Source: Eudromia elegans (taxonomy: Eukaryota > Chordata > Aves > Tinamiformes > Tinamidae). Taken from it: DNA of 64,000 bases. Each line of letters begins with the position of its first letter. Within the stretch, counting starts at the first letter, position 1. The DNA lies in contig PTEX01000138.1 of the NCBI GenBank assembly GCA_003342815.1, forward strand, positions 1,789,456-1,853,455, in the 5' to 3' direction. The notes beneath the pieces were generated by a model. The model saw only the letters and a list, made by a program, of their open reading frames with translations. It was not told where the DNA came from and did not search any database. The translations under genes and the position numbers were made by a program. Below are positions 24,101-36,700 of the stretch, piece after piece.

Positions 24101-27100
24101 TGAGGCTCTCAGAAAATTAGGTATCGTATAACACACATATATGTCAAAGATCTCCTGTTTATTTCAAATTTTAGGACATTTCTCCATCTGATTATCTTAG
24201 AGCTGAATTATTTTCTTTTCATATGGTGCCAATAATGTAGGGCAGACGCAATAGCTGAAACCAATATTTTTTTCTATTGTTTCTACAATGACATAAAGTG
24301 GATTAAACAAAATTCTGGGAGAAAGGCTGAGCCAGGCTGCAGGTTTAAGACACCTTTAATGACTGGGGAGGTTTGCCGACAAGTTGTAGGGCCATTATTC
24401 CCAGTCCACCGCTTGCAGACAATAATGGAATGGTACATTTGAGCAAGTCAATGCAAAACAAGCATATGTGAACTTTACATGCAAGTTTTCTGAAGAAGGA
24501 AGGCTATGAGAGAAGGTTGCTGTGGGGATGTGTGTGTCCCTTGTGCTGCTTTCGCGTGGGGACTAGCAGTGCCAGCAGTGATGGGTAAGTGATGGGCCCT
24601 GGTCCTGCTTAGTTCTACCCTGTCCTGAGGAGGGTGGTCATGACAGGCACTTGCCCTAAGCGAGAGGCAGAGGGGGCACAGTTCTTCTGCAGACCATGCT
24701 GTGCCCCGTGGAGCAGAGTTGCTTCCAGTGCTTACACTTGGGGAGAGACTGTCCTGTCATCAGGTACTCCCACGGAAAGTTTATCATCAGTGTATTCTGA
24801 GTGCAGGTGGCTCAGAACAGAGTAGAATAGATGAAGATGATGGTAGAAGTATGATACTGAAATATAAAGCAAAAATAAAGTAGAATTTACTGTTATGTGT
24901 GGAACAAATTCACTGTTACTCCCATGCTCAAAGATACTTTCATAATGATAAATATATATATAGTGTGATGGATTTAACATGTGAGAGGGTTCATGGTGAG
25001 CTCTCTAAAAATATAAAGGGTAATAGACATCAGTGTACACACTGATCCAAGGAGATCCATATTTTTTAAGAATTAAAATTTGCATGCAGCCATGCTGTTC
25101 AAGTTAGCATGACAGTATATATTTAATACTTTTTTTGAAATTACCCTTTTCAAGAAGATTAACATCTTCAGCTATATCAGCCTGAAAGTAGAAACCTAAG
25201 AAAATGCCAGCTTTTCTTCTGCTGCACTTCACAGAATAAGACCTTCTATACCATCACGCACCCAGTATGCAGTACGTTCTATCTCTTTCTATAGTGCTAC
25301 ATATGTGAATAGCACGTGGAGGCTTTCCAGCTTCAGGTAAAATTTCAAGTAAAATGTAATTAACAAGTTTTAAAGGAATTTCCTTGAAGATCTACAAGGC
25401 TTTAAAATGATATCTCCTAGCTTTTTTGAAGTAGAAAAACTGAAACATTTCAAAATGATTCGTTCAATGTTGCAGACCTAGCCAGTGGCCAATACAAAAT
25501 TAAAATCTAGAATTTTTTATCTCTTGCCTAGTATAGTGAAAAGTAAACAGTGCATTGTGTGAAATAGGTTTAGCAGGTAAGTGGATTTATAAGACATGTA
25601 ACACTAATTTATTGTTTCTGCATTTGAATTTTTACAGATGTATTCACACAGGATATGCAAGGAAAGTGATTTTGAGTATCAAATTACTAGATGATTTTTG
25701 TATGTATACTTCTCTGTTCTAAGACAAGAAGGGATTAAAAAGGTACCGCTCATAATAGTCGTGATACAGAGTGGGAAGTTGGAAAGTGAGAGATAAAATT
25801 GTGCAAGGCAAAGGGAGAGCCATTCAGTTTCCTCCCACGTTTTCTGTTCACATCTCTCCATATGTGTCGCAATTACTTTCTCATTCCCACTTCCTCCTTT
25901 GTACAGGCAGCAGCAGAATGACGTGCTCGGCACCAGGGGTCAGCCGCTCGGCGGGCAGTCAGTGCTGCTGCCTTCACGGAGCTGCATGGACCTCCCTGAG
26001 CTGCAACTTGGTGCCCTAGTGTCTAAGTTCTTGTGAGGAGCATCCAGAGACGGCAAGTCTGCTACTCAGTCATCCTAGCTGATCGATGGAGATGTTGCCA
26101 AGACAGTGAGTTTAGGTTGTCCCAGCATAAATGAAAATGGTAGTTTAGATCTGTGATTTTACTTCTACCAGTATTCACAAAACCAAGATGTGGGAAGTGA
26201 AAATCAAGTCAGTAACAGGAACCTTGCAGGGGCTTGGCTGTATACTGAGGAATCCCAAGTGACTAGTTCATATGACTCTATCCTATAGAATGTATACACG
26301 GGTTACTTCCTTCCATGATTCATATTCAGTTGCACATAGATGGGGATGTAACCCAGTTTTTGCTTTGTAAATCCTTAGACTTAATGCCTCTCAAATTTGT
26401 CTCACCGAAATACTAAAATGAAAAATGCCTTCGTAGTTCCCAGTGATCCTCATCCCAGTTTGGATGAGTTCCACTTTGTAATAGTAATTGGCACTGGCCT
26501 ACTGAGCTATAAAAGAAGAACCTTCAAGACATAGCACTGATGGTGGGATCATGAGTGCAAGACAATCCTTCATTTATCTTTGCAGTTAGCTTTATAGGCA
26601 ATATCTTGTGGTAACTTAAGCCATTTGAGAACTGCACAAATACAGAGCAAAAAAAAAAAAGGTAACAAAGAGCATAGCGAGATTCTGATCTGTAATTAAT
26701 CCATCTAGACAGTGTGCTAATTTAAATAATTTTTTTTTAAAAATAATGATTAAAGAGATCAGAATGTGATACCACATGGGTGGGAACAGGGGCCAGAGGT
26801 GCACATTCTCCAGTTTTTCCCACAGATGATACAGAACCTGAATTACAAGCTCGCATCACAGCTCCGATAATGAGTGGACTTGAAAGCACTTGTCCTCAGC
26901 CTCCTCCATGCTATTTTCTAAAGCAACAATATCAGAATATCTTGGAAGGCGTGGAGGTTAAAGCTGTCTTAGAGTTTACAAGCTTGTTTTTCAGGAAGAA
27001 AAGACTAATTCAGCAACCTTTTTCTTTGTGTATTTTATATTATTAGCAGCTTTTTTAAAACCAGTAGTGAATTGTATAGGTGATTAGAAGAAAACAACAG

Positions 27101-27363
27101 GTACAGAAATTTGGAGTAAAATTTGTTTCTAAATCCACTAAGTATATGCAAGTTAAATTTCATTCTTAATTGCAATGATAACTATCTGAAGCAACTACAT
27201 GATCTCCAGTGGATCTAAGACAGAAACTGTGAACAATGTGACTCCATTGGCCTCAGGAAATACAAAGAACCTGAGAAGCTCAGTAGATATCTATGAAAAT
27301 TCTTTATTTATGTGTCAATTGTTTCAGTTTCATACATTTGTATTTTCCTTGCTAGCTCCTAGA
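21138..27363. other. Intergenic sequence with minor simple repeats
   Basis: Mostly AT-rich. It contains a short AAT run (about 23,378-23,394), an AT run (about 24,950-24,962), and two GC-richer patches at 24,530-24,830 and 25,900-26,020. The second patch has 10-bp inverted arms (25,906-25,915 with 25,963-25,972) around a 47-nt loop. Reading frames of up to 123 codons occur (22,539-22,910, plus strand) but look like chance. Confidence 0.5.
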
Positions 27364-27812
27364 GAGGGCTCAGTGACGAGCGACCAAGATGATCAAGGGA
27401 CTGGAGCACCCACCATATGAGGAGAGGTTGAACGAGCTGGGCCTGTTTAGCCTACAGAAGAGAAGGATGAGAGGGGATCTAATCAACATGTACAAATTCC
27501 TGGGGAATGATTGTAGGGAGGAAGGGACTAAACTGTTCCCTGTAGTGGCTGGTGATAGGACAAGGGGCAGTGGTTTTAAACTGAAACATAGGAAGTTTCA
27601 TCTCCAGGTGAGAAAGAACTTCTCTACTGTGATGATAACGGAGCCCTGGAACAGGCTGCACAGAGAGGTTGTGGAGTCTCCTTCTCTGCAGATTTTCAAA
27701 AACCGCCTGGATGCCACCCTGTGCTCTGGGTGTCCCGGCTGCAGCAGAGGGGTCGGACTACATGATCTCTAGAGGTCCCTTCCAACCCTAAAGGTTCTGT
27801 GATTCTGTGATT
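27364..27812 (+). mobile_element. CR1 LINE, 5'-truncated 3' end
   Basis: The copy carries the end of the CR1 reverse-transcriptase ORF, including the block read as LEHPPYEERLNELGLFSLQKRR and the stretch with ...DLINMYKFL. The 3' UTR follows (ggtcccttccaaccctaaagg). It ends in two copies of the 8-bp tail repeat (gattctgt gattctgt gat), the hallmark of CR1 insertion. The frame is open from about 27,389 to 27,772, so the copy is among the younger ones here. It is severely 5'-truncated, as nearly all avian CR1 copies are, and cannot move itself. Confidence 0.95.
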
Positions 27813-28244
27813 TTTATTTGCATACCAGACAGATAGCATGAAATCTGGAGCTTGATGTTCATGGTCATAGCTCCATGAAAGTCACAAAAGATGTAATGAT
27901 CTGCTTACCAATCCTCCTCCAAGTCCAGGAAATGAAATGCCATAAAAATATCATGGCTGCATGCGCTTATTTTATTCACCTCATTTGCTCCCTGAAACTT
28001 AAAAAGAACTACCAAAAACACAAGCTTTTAAATATAGAGAAAATCAGTTCTGCATAGAATATGACTACATGTAAATATCTTTCATTTGTAAGCATCTTCG
28101 AACAATCTGAATTCCAGCCCCTGAAATTCTGTGATAGGCCAAGCTAAATACTAACAGTAATTACGCAAGCAAAGTCTCCCTTGAAATGTTGCAGGATTGT
28201 TGTTGAAATCAGCCACATTTTGAGTCACCATCACTGGAAAGAAA

Positions 28245-29045
28245 CATGCAGAGGTGCTGTTCTCAAGTCCTTGGGCTGGAGGAAGGGCCAACAGGAACCT
28301 TAAGAAATTCAGCACGGGCAAAGGTGCTGTGCTGTACGTGAGAGGGAAGCATTGCTTCCAGCATTGCAGGCTGGGCCCTGCCTGCCTGGGGAACAGCTCT
28401 TTTGAAAAAGCCCTGGGACTCCTGGTAGATACAAGCTGGACATGAGATGTTCACATGCCCTGGTAGCAACGGTTACAGCAACCCAGGGTGTATTAACAGG
28501 AGCACAGGCAGTAGATCAAGAGCAGTGATTACCCCACCGCTTGGTACTCATTGGATCATAACACTATGTTTTGGGGCAGTTTTTCCCCCTACTCAGTACA
28601 CAAAAGATACCAATAAACTGGAGCAAGTTCAACAGAGGGCCACTGAGAGGCTGAGGGGATGGATCTTTCTGAGCCTGGAGAAGAGAAGACTTCACATGGG
28701 TTAATAGCAGCCATCCAGGATAGACTAGAAGGTTATCAAGAAGATGGAGCCAACTCTTCACAGTGGTGCATGGTGGAAGGGCAAGAGACAACAGGCATGA
28801 GCTGAAACAGTGCAGTTTCATATTGGCTTTAAGGAGAAACTTTCAGTGTGAGAACAGTTGAGCAGTGGAACAGGTTGCCCAGAGAGGTTGAGCAATCCCC
28901 ACTGTTGCAGATTTTCAAGACCAGGCTGGATAAAGCTCTCGGTAACCTGCTTCTTGACTCCATAGCTGGCTTTGCTTTGAGCAGCAAGTTGGACTGGAAA
29001 TCTCCTGAAGAGTCTACCAATTGAATTATCCTATGACCCTATCCT
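28245..29045 (+). mobile_element. CR1 LINE fragment, older copy
   Basis: About 800 bp of CR1 in the plus direction. The 5' part has the block around aaattcagcacgggcaaagg and ctgggactcctggtagat. The middle has ctactcagtacacaaaag and caacagagggccactgagag. The 3' part has gaacaggttgcccagagagg and gattttcaagaccaggctgg. The frame is broken by several substitutions and indels. The 3' end decays into attatcctatgaccctatcctg without a clean octamer tail. It starts about 430 bp after the preceding CR1 copy. Confidence 0.9.
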
Positions 29046-31744
29046 GTGCCTCTAAAACAGAAACATCTCTTTGTCAGGCAAAGCTCACGCTACGTTCTTC
29101 TCACTCCTGTTGTCAGCACACCAATAGCCTGTTGTCAGTGCATCTTGAACAAGAACTTTACTTCGTGCCACTGCAGTCAACCCGACTTTTTCATTTTCCA
29201 TGCCCAAGGTACAAATGAGAAAAAAGACTGAATAATCCCAGTCATTGTTCTTTCATTGATGGCAGTGGTGCTGCTAAGAGCAACTTCAGTGGTAAAATCA
29301 TGCAGAACAAATTGGGGTCTGTGGCTCTTTGTGGGTCTGTGAGCCAGAAGAATGCCTTATATCCCAGCTATGTTTAGCTATGCTGTATGTTTCTATGAGG
29401 ATCAATAACAGAAATAAATCGACATAATTTGATTGCAGACCTTAACACTTACTTGTCCAGTCTTTTAACTCTTACATGAGGTCATGACATCAGTTTCAAC
29501 AGGGCTATCTTGCTAATTGAATAATATAAGAAACATGGCATCAAAGCTACTAAAAATAGAAAAAAATACAAATTTAGTTAGGAAAGGAAAAATGTTGAAG
29601 TGTTACTTACTCAAAGCCTCCACTGAAGTTTCAGGACATCACACATTATATTGGTATCAATCCTGTACTTCAAGGCACCAAACTGATCTCCAGCTAAAGT
29701 TAAGCATACTGTCCTCTTTTGTCCCTTTTTCTTAATTATTGCATAATTAAGTGTGACAAGATTTTTATCTTCTGCAAACATCAGAATTATGAGGGTTTGG
29801 ATTAGCTACCCTGTTGGTCTGCTTTTCTTCTAATCACATCCCTCTCTGTCAAGCAGAGAACTTTTATATTGGAAAAATAATTTACAAGCACTGAAAGAAA
29901 AACCTAAAACACACATAACCTTTGTACTGGAATAAGCATATGGATTTTCACAAGCCAGTCAGTCTTAACACATGGAAATTTGCACAAGAGACACACATTC
30001 ATGTTTAATTTTAGAAGGTACACTGAGAAACATTACCTGCTCTATACTGCTTCCAACTTCATACATTAAGCAGTATTTAAGTAACTATTTTGCTTTTTTT
30101 TTCTTTAATAGAGTAAATTAATATAAAAATGATGAAAACCAAACAAAGGTGAAGCAGCAGAAATAGCTTCTGTGAGAAGTGGGCAACTATAATGCCTGCA
30201 AAAATCAGGCATCTAGGGCTTAAACTCAAGAGAATGACATGAGGGCACATTTTCTACAACTACTATAAAACATCATGTCTTTCCCCAAGACAGAAAATAT
30301 ACATGTGAACTTTATTTAGTTGCTGATGATGGTCACATTTAGCCATTATTACTTTAATATCCAGATACACTAGTCTATTGAAACTCAATAATAGAGGGGT
30401 TTTTTGGCACTCTTGTCCAGTAGATTATAAATGGCAGAAAAATGTAAGGAAGTGTATTCTATTCCTCATAGGGATGCTAATTTATGTAATATCTAACAAA
30501 TTTCTTAATTGCATTACCTCTCAGTTACCTTATCTTTGAAGTAAGGTTGATGAATATTCAGCAGTGTTAATCATCTTGAGATGTGCATGTATAAAATAAC
30601 AACCAAGTTGGCAGATTCTGGATGACAGATGATCCAAATGTAATTTCACGATTCTGACCTATAGCAAAAATTGTATATTGCCATAAGAGTTTATTCAATA
30701 CCCTGTAGCAACTGCTAAGTAAGCATTATAGATTATAAAATTACTAATATTTGGCATTAAATAGTGGGGAAAGATTTATAGGTTTGCCGTAAGACCACTT
30801 GAGACACTTACTGAGTTTTTCTTGTCTGAAAAACAATTTAATTTAGGATTGCTATTATTTTTATGTTGCTCATCCCAGATCCCTATTCAAGTTTAATACA
30901 TTGAAAAGAATGATTATGTTATCCAAGTAAGATAATGACTTCTTCATTTATTTAATATCTGTTATATGTACAGTCATTTTTAATGGTTAGAATTTGACTA
31001 TAAACATGAAAAACTAATGATAATGTATGCATTGCTGTTTTATCTAAGCACAAGCTGGACTGGCTTTTCCGTAGTATTTACAGATCATGATTCCATAAAA
31101 GGTTTTTCTCATGACAAGATAATCACTATGTCATGAATAAGACTTATTCACTGCAGCAAGATTTACAGGGCTGGGCTCGATCTAGCAAGTTTCCTAGGGT
31201 TCCATAGGTTTTTTTTTTTTAAAAAAAAGTAGGAAACTTATTTTACTGAATACAGAAAACATGTTCCAGACATATGATCAGTGGCCATCCGTGTGAAGAG
31301 AATCCTTTTCCTGGGAAGCCTGATCCCAACGGCTCAGACCCATATTCACGTTCACCATCAGTAACTCCTTAACTCCAGCTCTCACATGTGGCATGGTTAA
31401 GGAGAGTCTAAGTATTTGTACTTAAAGGCCTAGTGAATTGGAGGATGGGTCTTTGACAAATGACACAGATGCTGGGTGCCCCTCTTGCCTCAGTTGCTAC
31501 CAGAAGGACCAGCCATCAGGAATCCCAGGCCTTTGTGACCAGAGGGAAAATTTGGAGCTGAATATTTATCTTTGGTGGAAGAGGATCGGGCACAGGAACA
31601 CTTAAGCCCACACAACATACACATGTCCGTGGGTCCTCATGGGAGGCAGCTACGAGTGTTGAGGGAGGGAGCTGGCCAGTGTCCTTGTCAGGCCACTCTT
31701 GATCTTCTTGGAAAGGTCACGGTGACTGGGAGAGGTTCCTCAAA
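29046..31744. other. Intergenic sequence, nothing recognised
   Basis: AT-rich sequence between two CR1 copies. No repeat family, RNA gene or coding frame stands out. A short T run then A run at about 31,210-31,229 could form a hairpin. Confidence 0.55.
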
Positions 31745-32150
31745 GCTGGAAAAAAGCCAGTGGGGCTGGAGCATCTCTCATGCGAGGAGAGGCTGTGAGA
31801 GCTGCGGCTGCCCAGCCTGGCGAGGAGAAGGCTTGGGAGAATCTTCCCAGTGTCTATAAACGCCTGGTGGGGAGCACAAAGACAATGGAGAAGGATGTTC
31901 TCAGTATGCCCAGTAACAGGACAAGAGGCAATGGGTGCGCACCGAAACTGGGAAATTCTCTTTAGGTGCAAGAAAGCACTTTTTTTTTCTTTCCCTGATA
32001 ACGTTAGAACGGATTGCCCAGAGAGGCTGTAGAGACTCCATCCCAGGAGATATTCCAGACTTGGCTGGACTCAGTGCTGGACAATCTGCCTTTGAGCAGG
32101 GGGTTGACCCCGAAGATCTCCAAAGGTGACTGATAACCCCAACCTTGCCT
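31745..32150 (+). mobile_element. CR1 LINE fragment, diverged 3' end
   Basis: Plus-strand CR1 matches include ggctggagcatctctcatgc, gaggagaggctgtgagagct, acaggacaagaggcaatggg and gattgcccagagaggctgta. It fades out after ccccaaccttgcctgagatt. Frames are interrupted, and a T-rich insertion sits at about 31,980-31,990. The copy looks as old as or older than the 28.2-kb copy and from a different subfamily than the 27.4-kb one. Confidence 0.9.
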
Positions 32151-32192
32151 GAGATTGCTTTTGCATGCTAGTTCCTTCTCGTTTGTATTTCC

Positions 32193-32254
32193 AAGCAGTA
32201 CAGCTTTCAGTCAATAAGCAATAAGCAGTACAGCTTTCAGCAATAAGCTTTCAG
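32193..32254. repeat. Local tandem duplication, 30-bp period
   Basis: The 18-mer aagcagtacagctttcag occurs at 32,193-32,210 and again at 32,223-32,240. A partial third copy (caataagctttcag) follows. It starts about 40 bp after the CR1 fragment ends. Confidence 0.9.
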
Positions 32255-33480
32255 TCTCATCCTCTCTAGAGTAGAAACCATGTGTCACCACATTGTGTGG
32301 TGACTTTGTAATGTGGAGAAACTGGCAGGAGAATGAGATCACACTTGTTCTGTTCTCTGACATGAAGGAGTGCAAGCTCACTGACCGCATATATATATAT
32401 TTGCAGCCGTTGGCAAATACTCTATTATTCACATCATTTTATGACTGTACATTATACTTAGCATTTAGCATCATGCAATGCAGAAATCAATAGCAGGTGG
32501 TCTTGTGAGTTACCGCTATTGCATCTAGAACAGAAAGCTCCTCGGGAAGCCTAACTTTGACACTAAAAATGGCTTTCTAAGGGTGGACTAGAATCTGTTA
32601 TTCCACAAGCCGACTCATTAGAAAACCTGATTGCCCCCTTAGTTCCTCAAAGAACAGCTCAGAGGAACAAGCATGATGGACAGCAGAGTTTCCAGAGACT
32701 ACCACCTGGATCTGGATGAGCTAACAGGAAAAATTCTCCTAAATTTCTGATAGTCCAGTTCTGAGTATGTATCTCAACAGCAGTGGAAGTACCTGTATAA
32801 GCCACAGTATGAATTCCCTTTGAAAAAGCATTCCTTCCTACTGGCGTTTTCACATAGAAGTCTGTCAGCAAACAATCTCAAGAGAGAGATGAAATCAGCC
32901 GTGTCCACACTCCATATCCCAGGTCAAACTGGCCTCAGAAGCAAATATCCCAGTGGCATCCCAGTTGCAAAGGGAATATCTCTAAAGCTGCCATACCACT
33001 TTTTTCTGTTTTGGCAGGGAATATTTTTCAGAAGAATATTCATCTCCGCACAAGCAAGACATTGAAGGAACAAAATCTGTCCGTATCAAACAATTGCTGT
33101 TACACTGTGGGACCTTGGGAATTTAGTATTAATCTTTGAGTGTACATCCTTGATTTCTCCTATCGCATTAGATAGGCAGCATAAACTGGTCTTGAAAGGG
33201 GGAACTTACTCAGCATTAGTTCATTTAATTACAATTTTCTGCAGTGTAGTAACTCACAGGAGGGTTTTGAGGTTCCTGGTGTGCTTACTCAGTACTTTCA
33301 ATGGCATTTAGGGTAGGAGGACCTAGGTGCTGGTTCACTGATAGGTCCACTTGTACTGTGGAGGTAGGGTAAGCTTCAGCTGAAATACTTTTTTTTAAGA
33401 TATATGAGTAATCATATTAATTTTGATTAACTATTATAAATAATTGCATTAATTGTATTAATTTTAATATGTCAGATGCT
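32255..33480. other. Intergenic sequence, AT-rich at the right end
   Basis: No gene is recognised. A short TA run lies at about 32,390-32,401. The last 75 bases (33,405-33,478) are dense in ATTA/TAAT cores of the kind bound by homeodomain proteins, directly before a CpG-rich islet. Confidence 0.5.
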
Positions 33481-33499
33481 AACAAAAATGTGCCTGAGA

Positions 33500-33720
33500 G
33501 CTCTCTACTCTCCGTGTCCAGGTGAGGAGGCAGGCGCAGAGCTGCTGTCCCAGGGACCCGGGGAGAGGAGGCTCTTCCCCGAGAGCGAGCAGCGGTGACG
33601 GTGGGCGCACCATTGCTCCCAGCGCATCTGGTAGCCGGGCTGGGTGCCACCAAAGCACTGTGGCAGCCAGGGCCGAGCTCAAGGGGAACAGCGCTGCCTT
33701 AGGGTGGATAATGTGCCCCT
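33500..33720. promoter_or_regulatory. CpG-rich islet with a plus-strand donor
   Basis: About 220 bp of GC- and CpG-rich sequence in an AT-rich setting. A consensus plus-strand donor (CCAG|GTGAGG, exon end 33,521) lies near its left edge. It may be a weak promoter or exon of an intergenic non-coding RNA, or a GC-rich regulatory element. The reading frames across it (96 codons plus, 67 and 78 codons minus) look like products of GC content. Confidence 0.35.
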
Positions 33721-36700
33721 GGAATACACTTTTGGCAGAAACAGTATATTTTTCTGGGTTTTCTTTAAATCAGTTTCCTTTCTCCACTGAGTCTGGATAT
33801 AAAGTTGTTTGAGCAAATAAGTAAGCAGAATTATAACATGAACACATCACATTTAGACAGTAATCATTAATTAGTGATAATAAAGCGATTCAGTGCTAAT
33901 AAAATTATCTGGTATAGCTAGCTAATTATAAAATTATTACAGTGCAGTTGTACAAAAGGAAAAGAAAAGTTGTGTCTGCTCCAGTAGCTGTTGCTGTGTT
34001 TCTGTAAGAGTCCATGTTCTCACCCAGCGCAGTGCCCGCTGATTAGAGAAGTCTGGGGAGCAGAGCAGAGTGGAACAGAGAAGGGCGGAGTGGAGAAGAG
34101 ATAACAAAACATTTAAAGAAATGCTCAGATGAGGGTAATTCAGAAAGTAGGCCTCACAGTAAAAGATTCATCCATTAAAACTACAGCATATTATCTCATC
34201 CTAAATAAAACTCTCATCACAAAACATTTTATTTTTGAAATGTCTTGAAAAAAAACGCAAAATACAGTCAGAAAACATTATCAGGTCAGCCCATTTGCAT
34301 ACTACGGAGTGATGAAAGATGCTTATGTATCTTTACAGGTTATGTTTGTGCTATCCTATGAATAATTTAGCTTTTATTTCATTTCAAAAGCTTTAACAGG
34401 ATGGCTTATGGTTCAAATCTGTATTAGGCTGAAGTAATGAGGGAAAAAAAAAAAACTTGAGCAATATTCAATGTCTAGACAAACAATGTTGCTTTCAGAG
34501 CCACCATGGAAAATTGGCAGTGATAATACAGCTAGAGGCAACTATAAACACATAAAAAAGGTGTTTTCTAAATAAGCCTGTGAAGTCCTATCATTTGCTC
34601 TTCATTACATGCATCGCAAAAGAATATATAGATGTGACTTGAAGTGTAAATTTATCTACAGAGTAAAACTCAAAAATAGGTAATAGTTGCATGCAGAAAT
34701 AGCACTTCTCCTTTAGGAATGGATAGCTCAAAGTTACTATTCCATGTCCCATGTTCACATGAGCAGTGTTGCCGACTCCAGAGAGGATAACTGTGGGAGT
34801 AGAGGGGTATGAAATCAAATCTGATTTTTGTTTGCTTCTTCTAACAGAACTCCTTCTTACGAGAGTGAGCAAAAGGCTCTTTATTCCTGTGCAACTTGTG
34901 TCATTATCCTCTGTAGCCTTGAGAGGGTGGGGAGTCTAATACCTGACTGCTCCTACAAGCACCTTTGCACAGCTGCTCCCAGCCTCGACTGCCTGGGGCT
35001 GTTCTCCGAGGAGTCAGTGCAAACCAAGACACTCCTCAGTGTAACACTATAATTAAACTGACCCCCGAAAGAATGTGAGCAGTTATTAGTGCAGGAAATC
35101 TGAGAATAGCTCCTCTTTCTTAGAAAAGGACGTTCAGGAGGAAAATAAAAAGGTTGGGTCTATTTCCACTGAAGTTACTTGAAATGCATAAAACTGAGTT
35201 TGCTAGGGAATATGATAAAAGTTTGAGGAAAAGTGACGCTTTTAACTATAGTCTCTATTCAGCTGTCAGAATCCAGTTGGTCTAGTGACCAGATAGAGAG
35301 ACGACAGATCAGCTCCTAGCACTGTCCTGAGTATGCTTTTAAGGTGGAGAAATGAATGTTAAAAAACATAGAGTCACATGTACCAATCTTGAAGGTTTTT
35401 ACCTCTGCCCAAATTCACAGAGTTTTTTATCTCAATGACAGTGATCTGTACACACAATGTAAATCCCTAAAGCAAGTCAAACATGACATGAAAAAAGGTT
35501 AGTTAATGAGCAAAAAAAAGAAAAAAAAATCTCATTGTAGCCATCTGTTAATAAAAGGAGTTTTACCACTGGAAATATAAAATTCACAATTGTAAAGTCT
35601 AATGAGTTTTTTTTTTAATTAATCAAATAAATAATTGATTTCACAAGTGTTAAAATGACCGTTCAACATTATTTGGGAGAGCTGTTGTTTTGTTTTGCAG
35701 AAACAGAGATTTTCGTAGGAGAAACACATGGAGTCACAGCAGAAAATCTCAAACGGCAGAGCTAATGTCTGCAGTCTTGCATTATGCCAGGGTGCAATAT
35801 GATTGCAGCCTCCTGTGGAAGTGCACGAGGTCAGGTCTGGTAACAGATTTCTGTGCTGTCTCTTCCTAGGGTGAGTACTCGCCTATTCAACAGAGCCTTC
35901 CTCTAACGAGAAACCAGGCTATGTCTAACGAGACACATACACTGTCACGTACGGGATAATGATTACATCTGACCATCAGCACTGACCCACTGGGTCCTGG
36001 GACTAGTTCAAAGCAAGCAACTGAATTATTGCATGTATATTCTGCTGCATAGTGGAGTTGCAACTGCGAGCTGCTGGTACCCCTGAAGGCATCTTGGCTA
36101 CAAAGTGCCTGCTTGCTCTGGAGGAGGCTCCTTTAGGGAAGGAGAACCCCTAAAGAGCTTTTTTTTGTGGAAGGAAGAAAATGTGTGAAAACTCCTAAAG
36201 AGTTTTCCAGATACCAGTCTAGGGATCTTTTATTTCAGGGAAAGGCTGAAGAGCCTTTGGGAAATGGCCTATACCTGTCTTCTATAGGCATTGGCCTACA
36301 GAAGTTCTGTTTTAACTGCAGACAGAGTGTTTTTGTTTGCTTGTTTGTCTTTTGGTTTTTTTCTTCTCTAAGGAGACAAGGTCAACATGGGTCGGGCGAG
36401 GGAGTTGGTGTTGAGTTTCAGCTAACAAAGGAAAATGTCTCCTCTCCACTACTCACACAGAGACTCCTACCATGCAGCACTTGCATCACAGCTGAGTATG
36501 TAGTCAGCGTGAGCACATTTTTTAGCAGCAAAAGAAAAAACAAGACAGTGAAAAGTACCATAAATGATTCTTCCCTTTAGCATTTTGACCTCCTTGTCTT
36601 CCCTGCATGTGAATTCAGGTACTTTCAGCTGATACATTTTCTTTTGTCTTCCTAGCCATGTTGAGATCCACAGGGTAACACAGAGTCTCGCAGCACACAC

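Noticed and set aside
25906..25972. 10-bp inverted arms (ggcagcagca / tgctgctgcc) as a possible hairpin RNA
   Set aside because: The 47-nt loop and low-complexity CAG/CTG arms do not resemble a microRNA precursor.
27389..27772. 127-codon plus-strand frame
   Set aside because: It is the CR1 reverse-transcriptase ORF remnant, not a host gene.
34400..34430. ggttcaaatct resembling a tRNA T-arm
   Set aside because: No matching acceptor or anticodon arms are visible around it.
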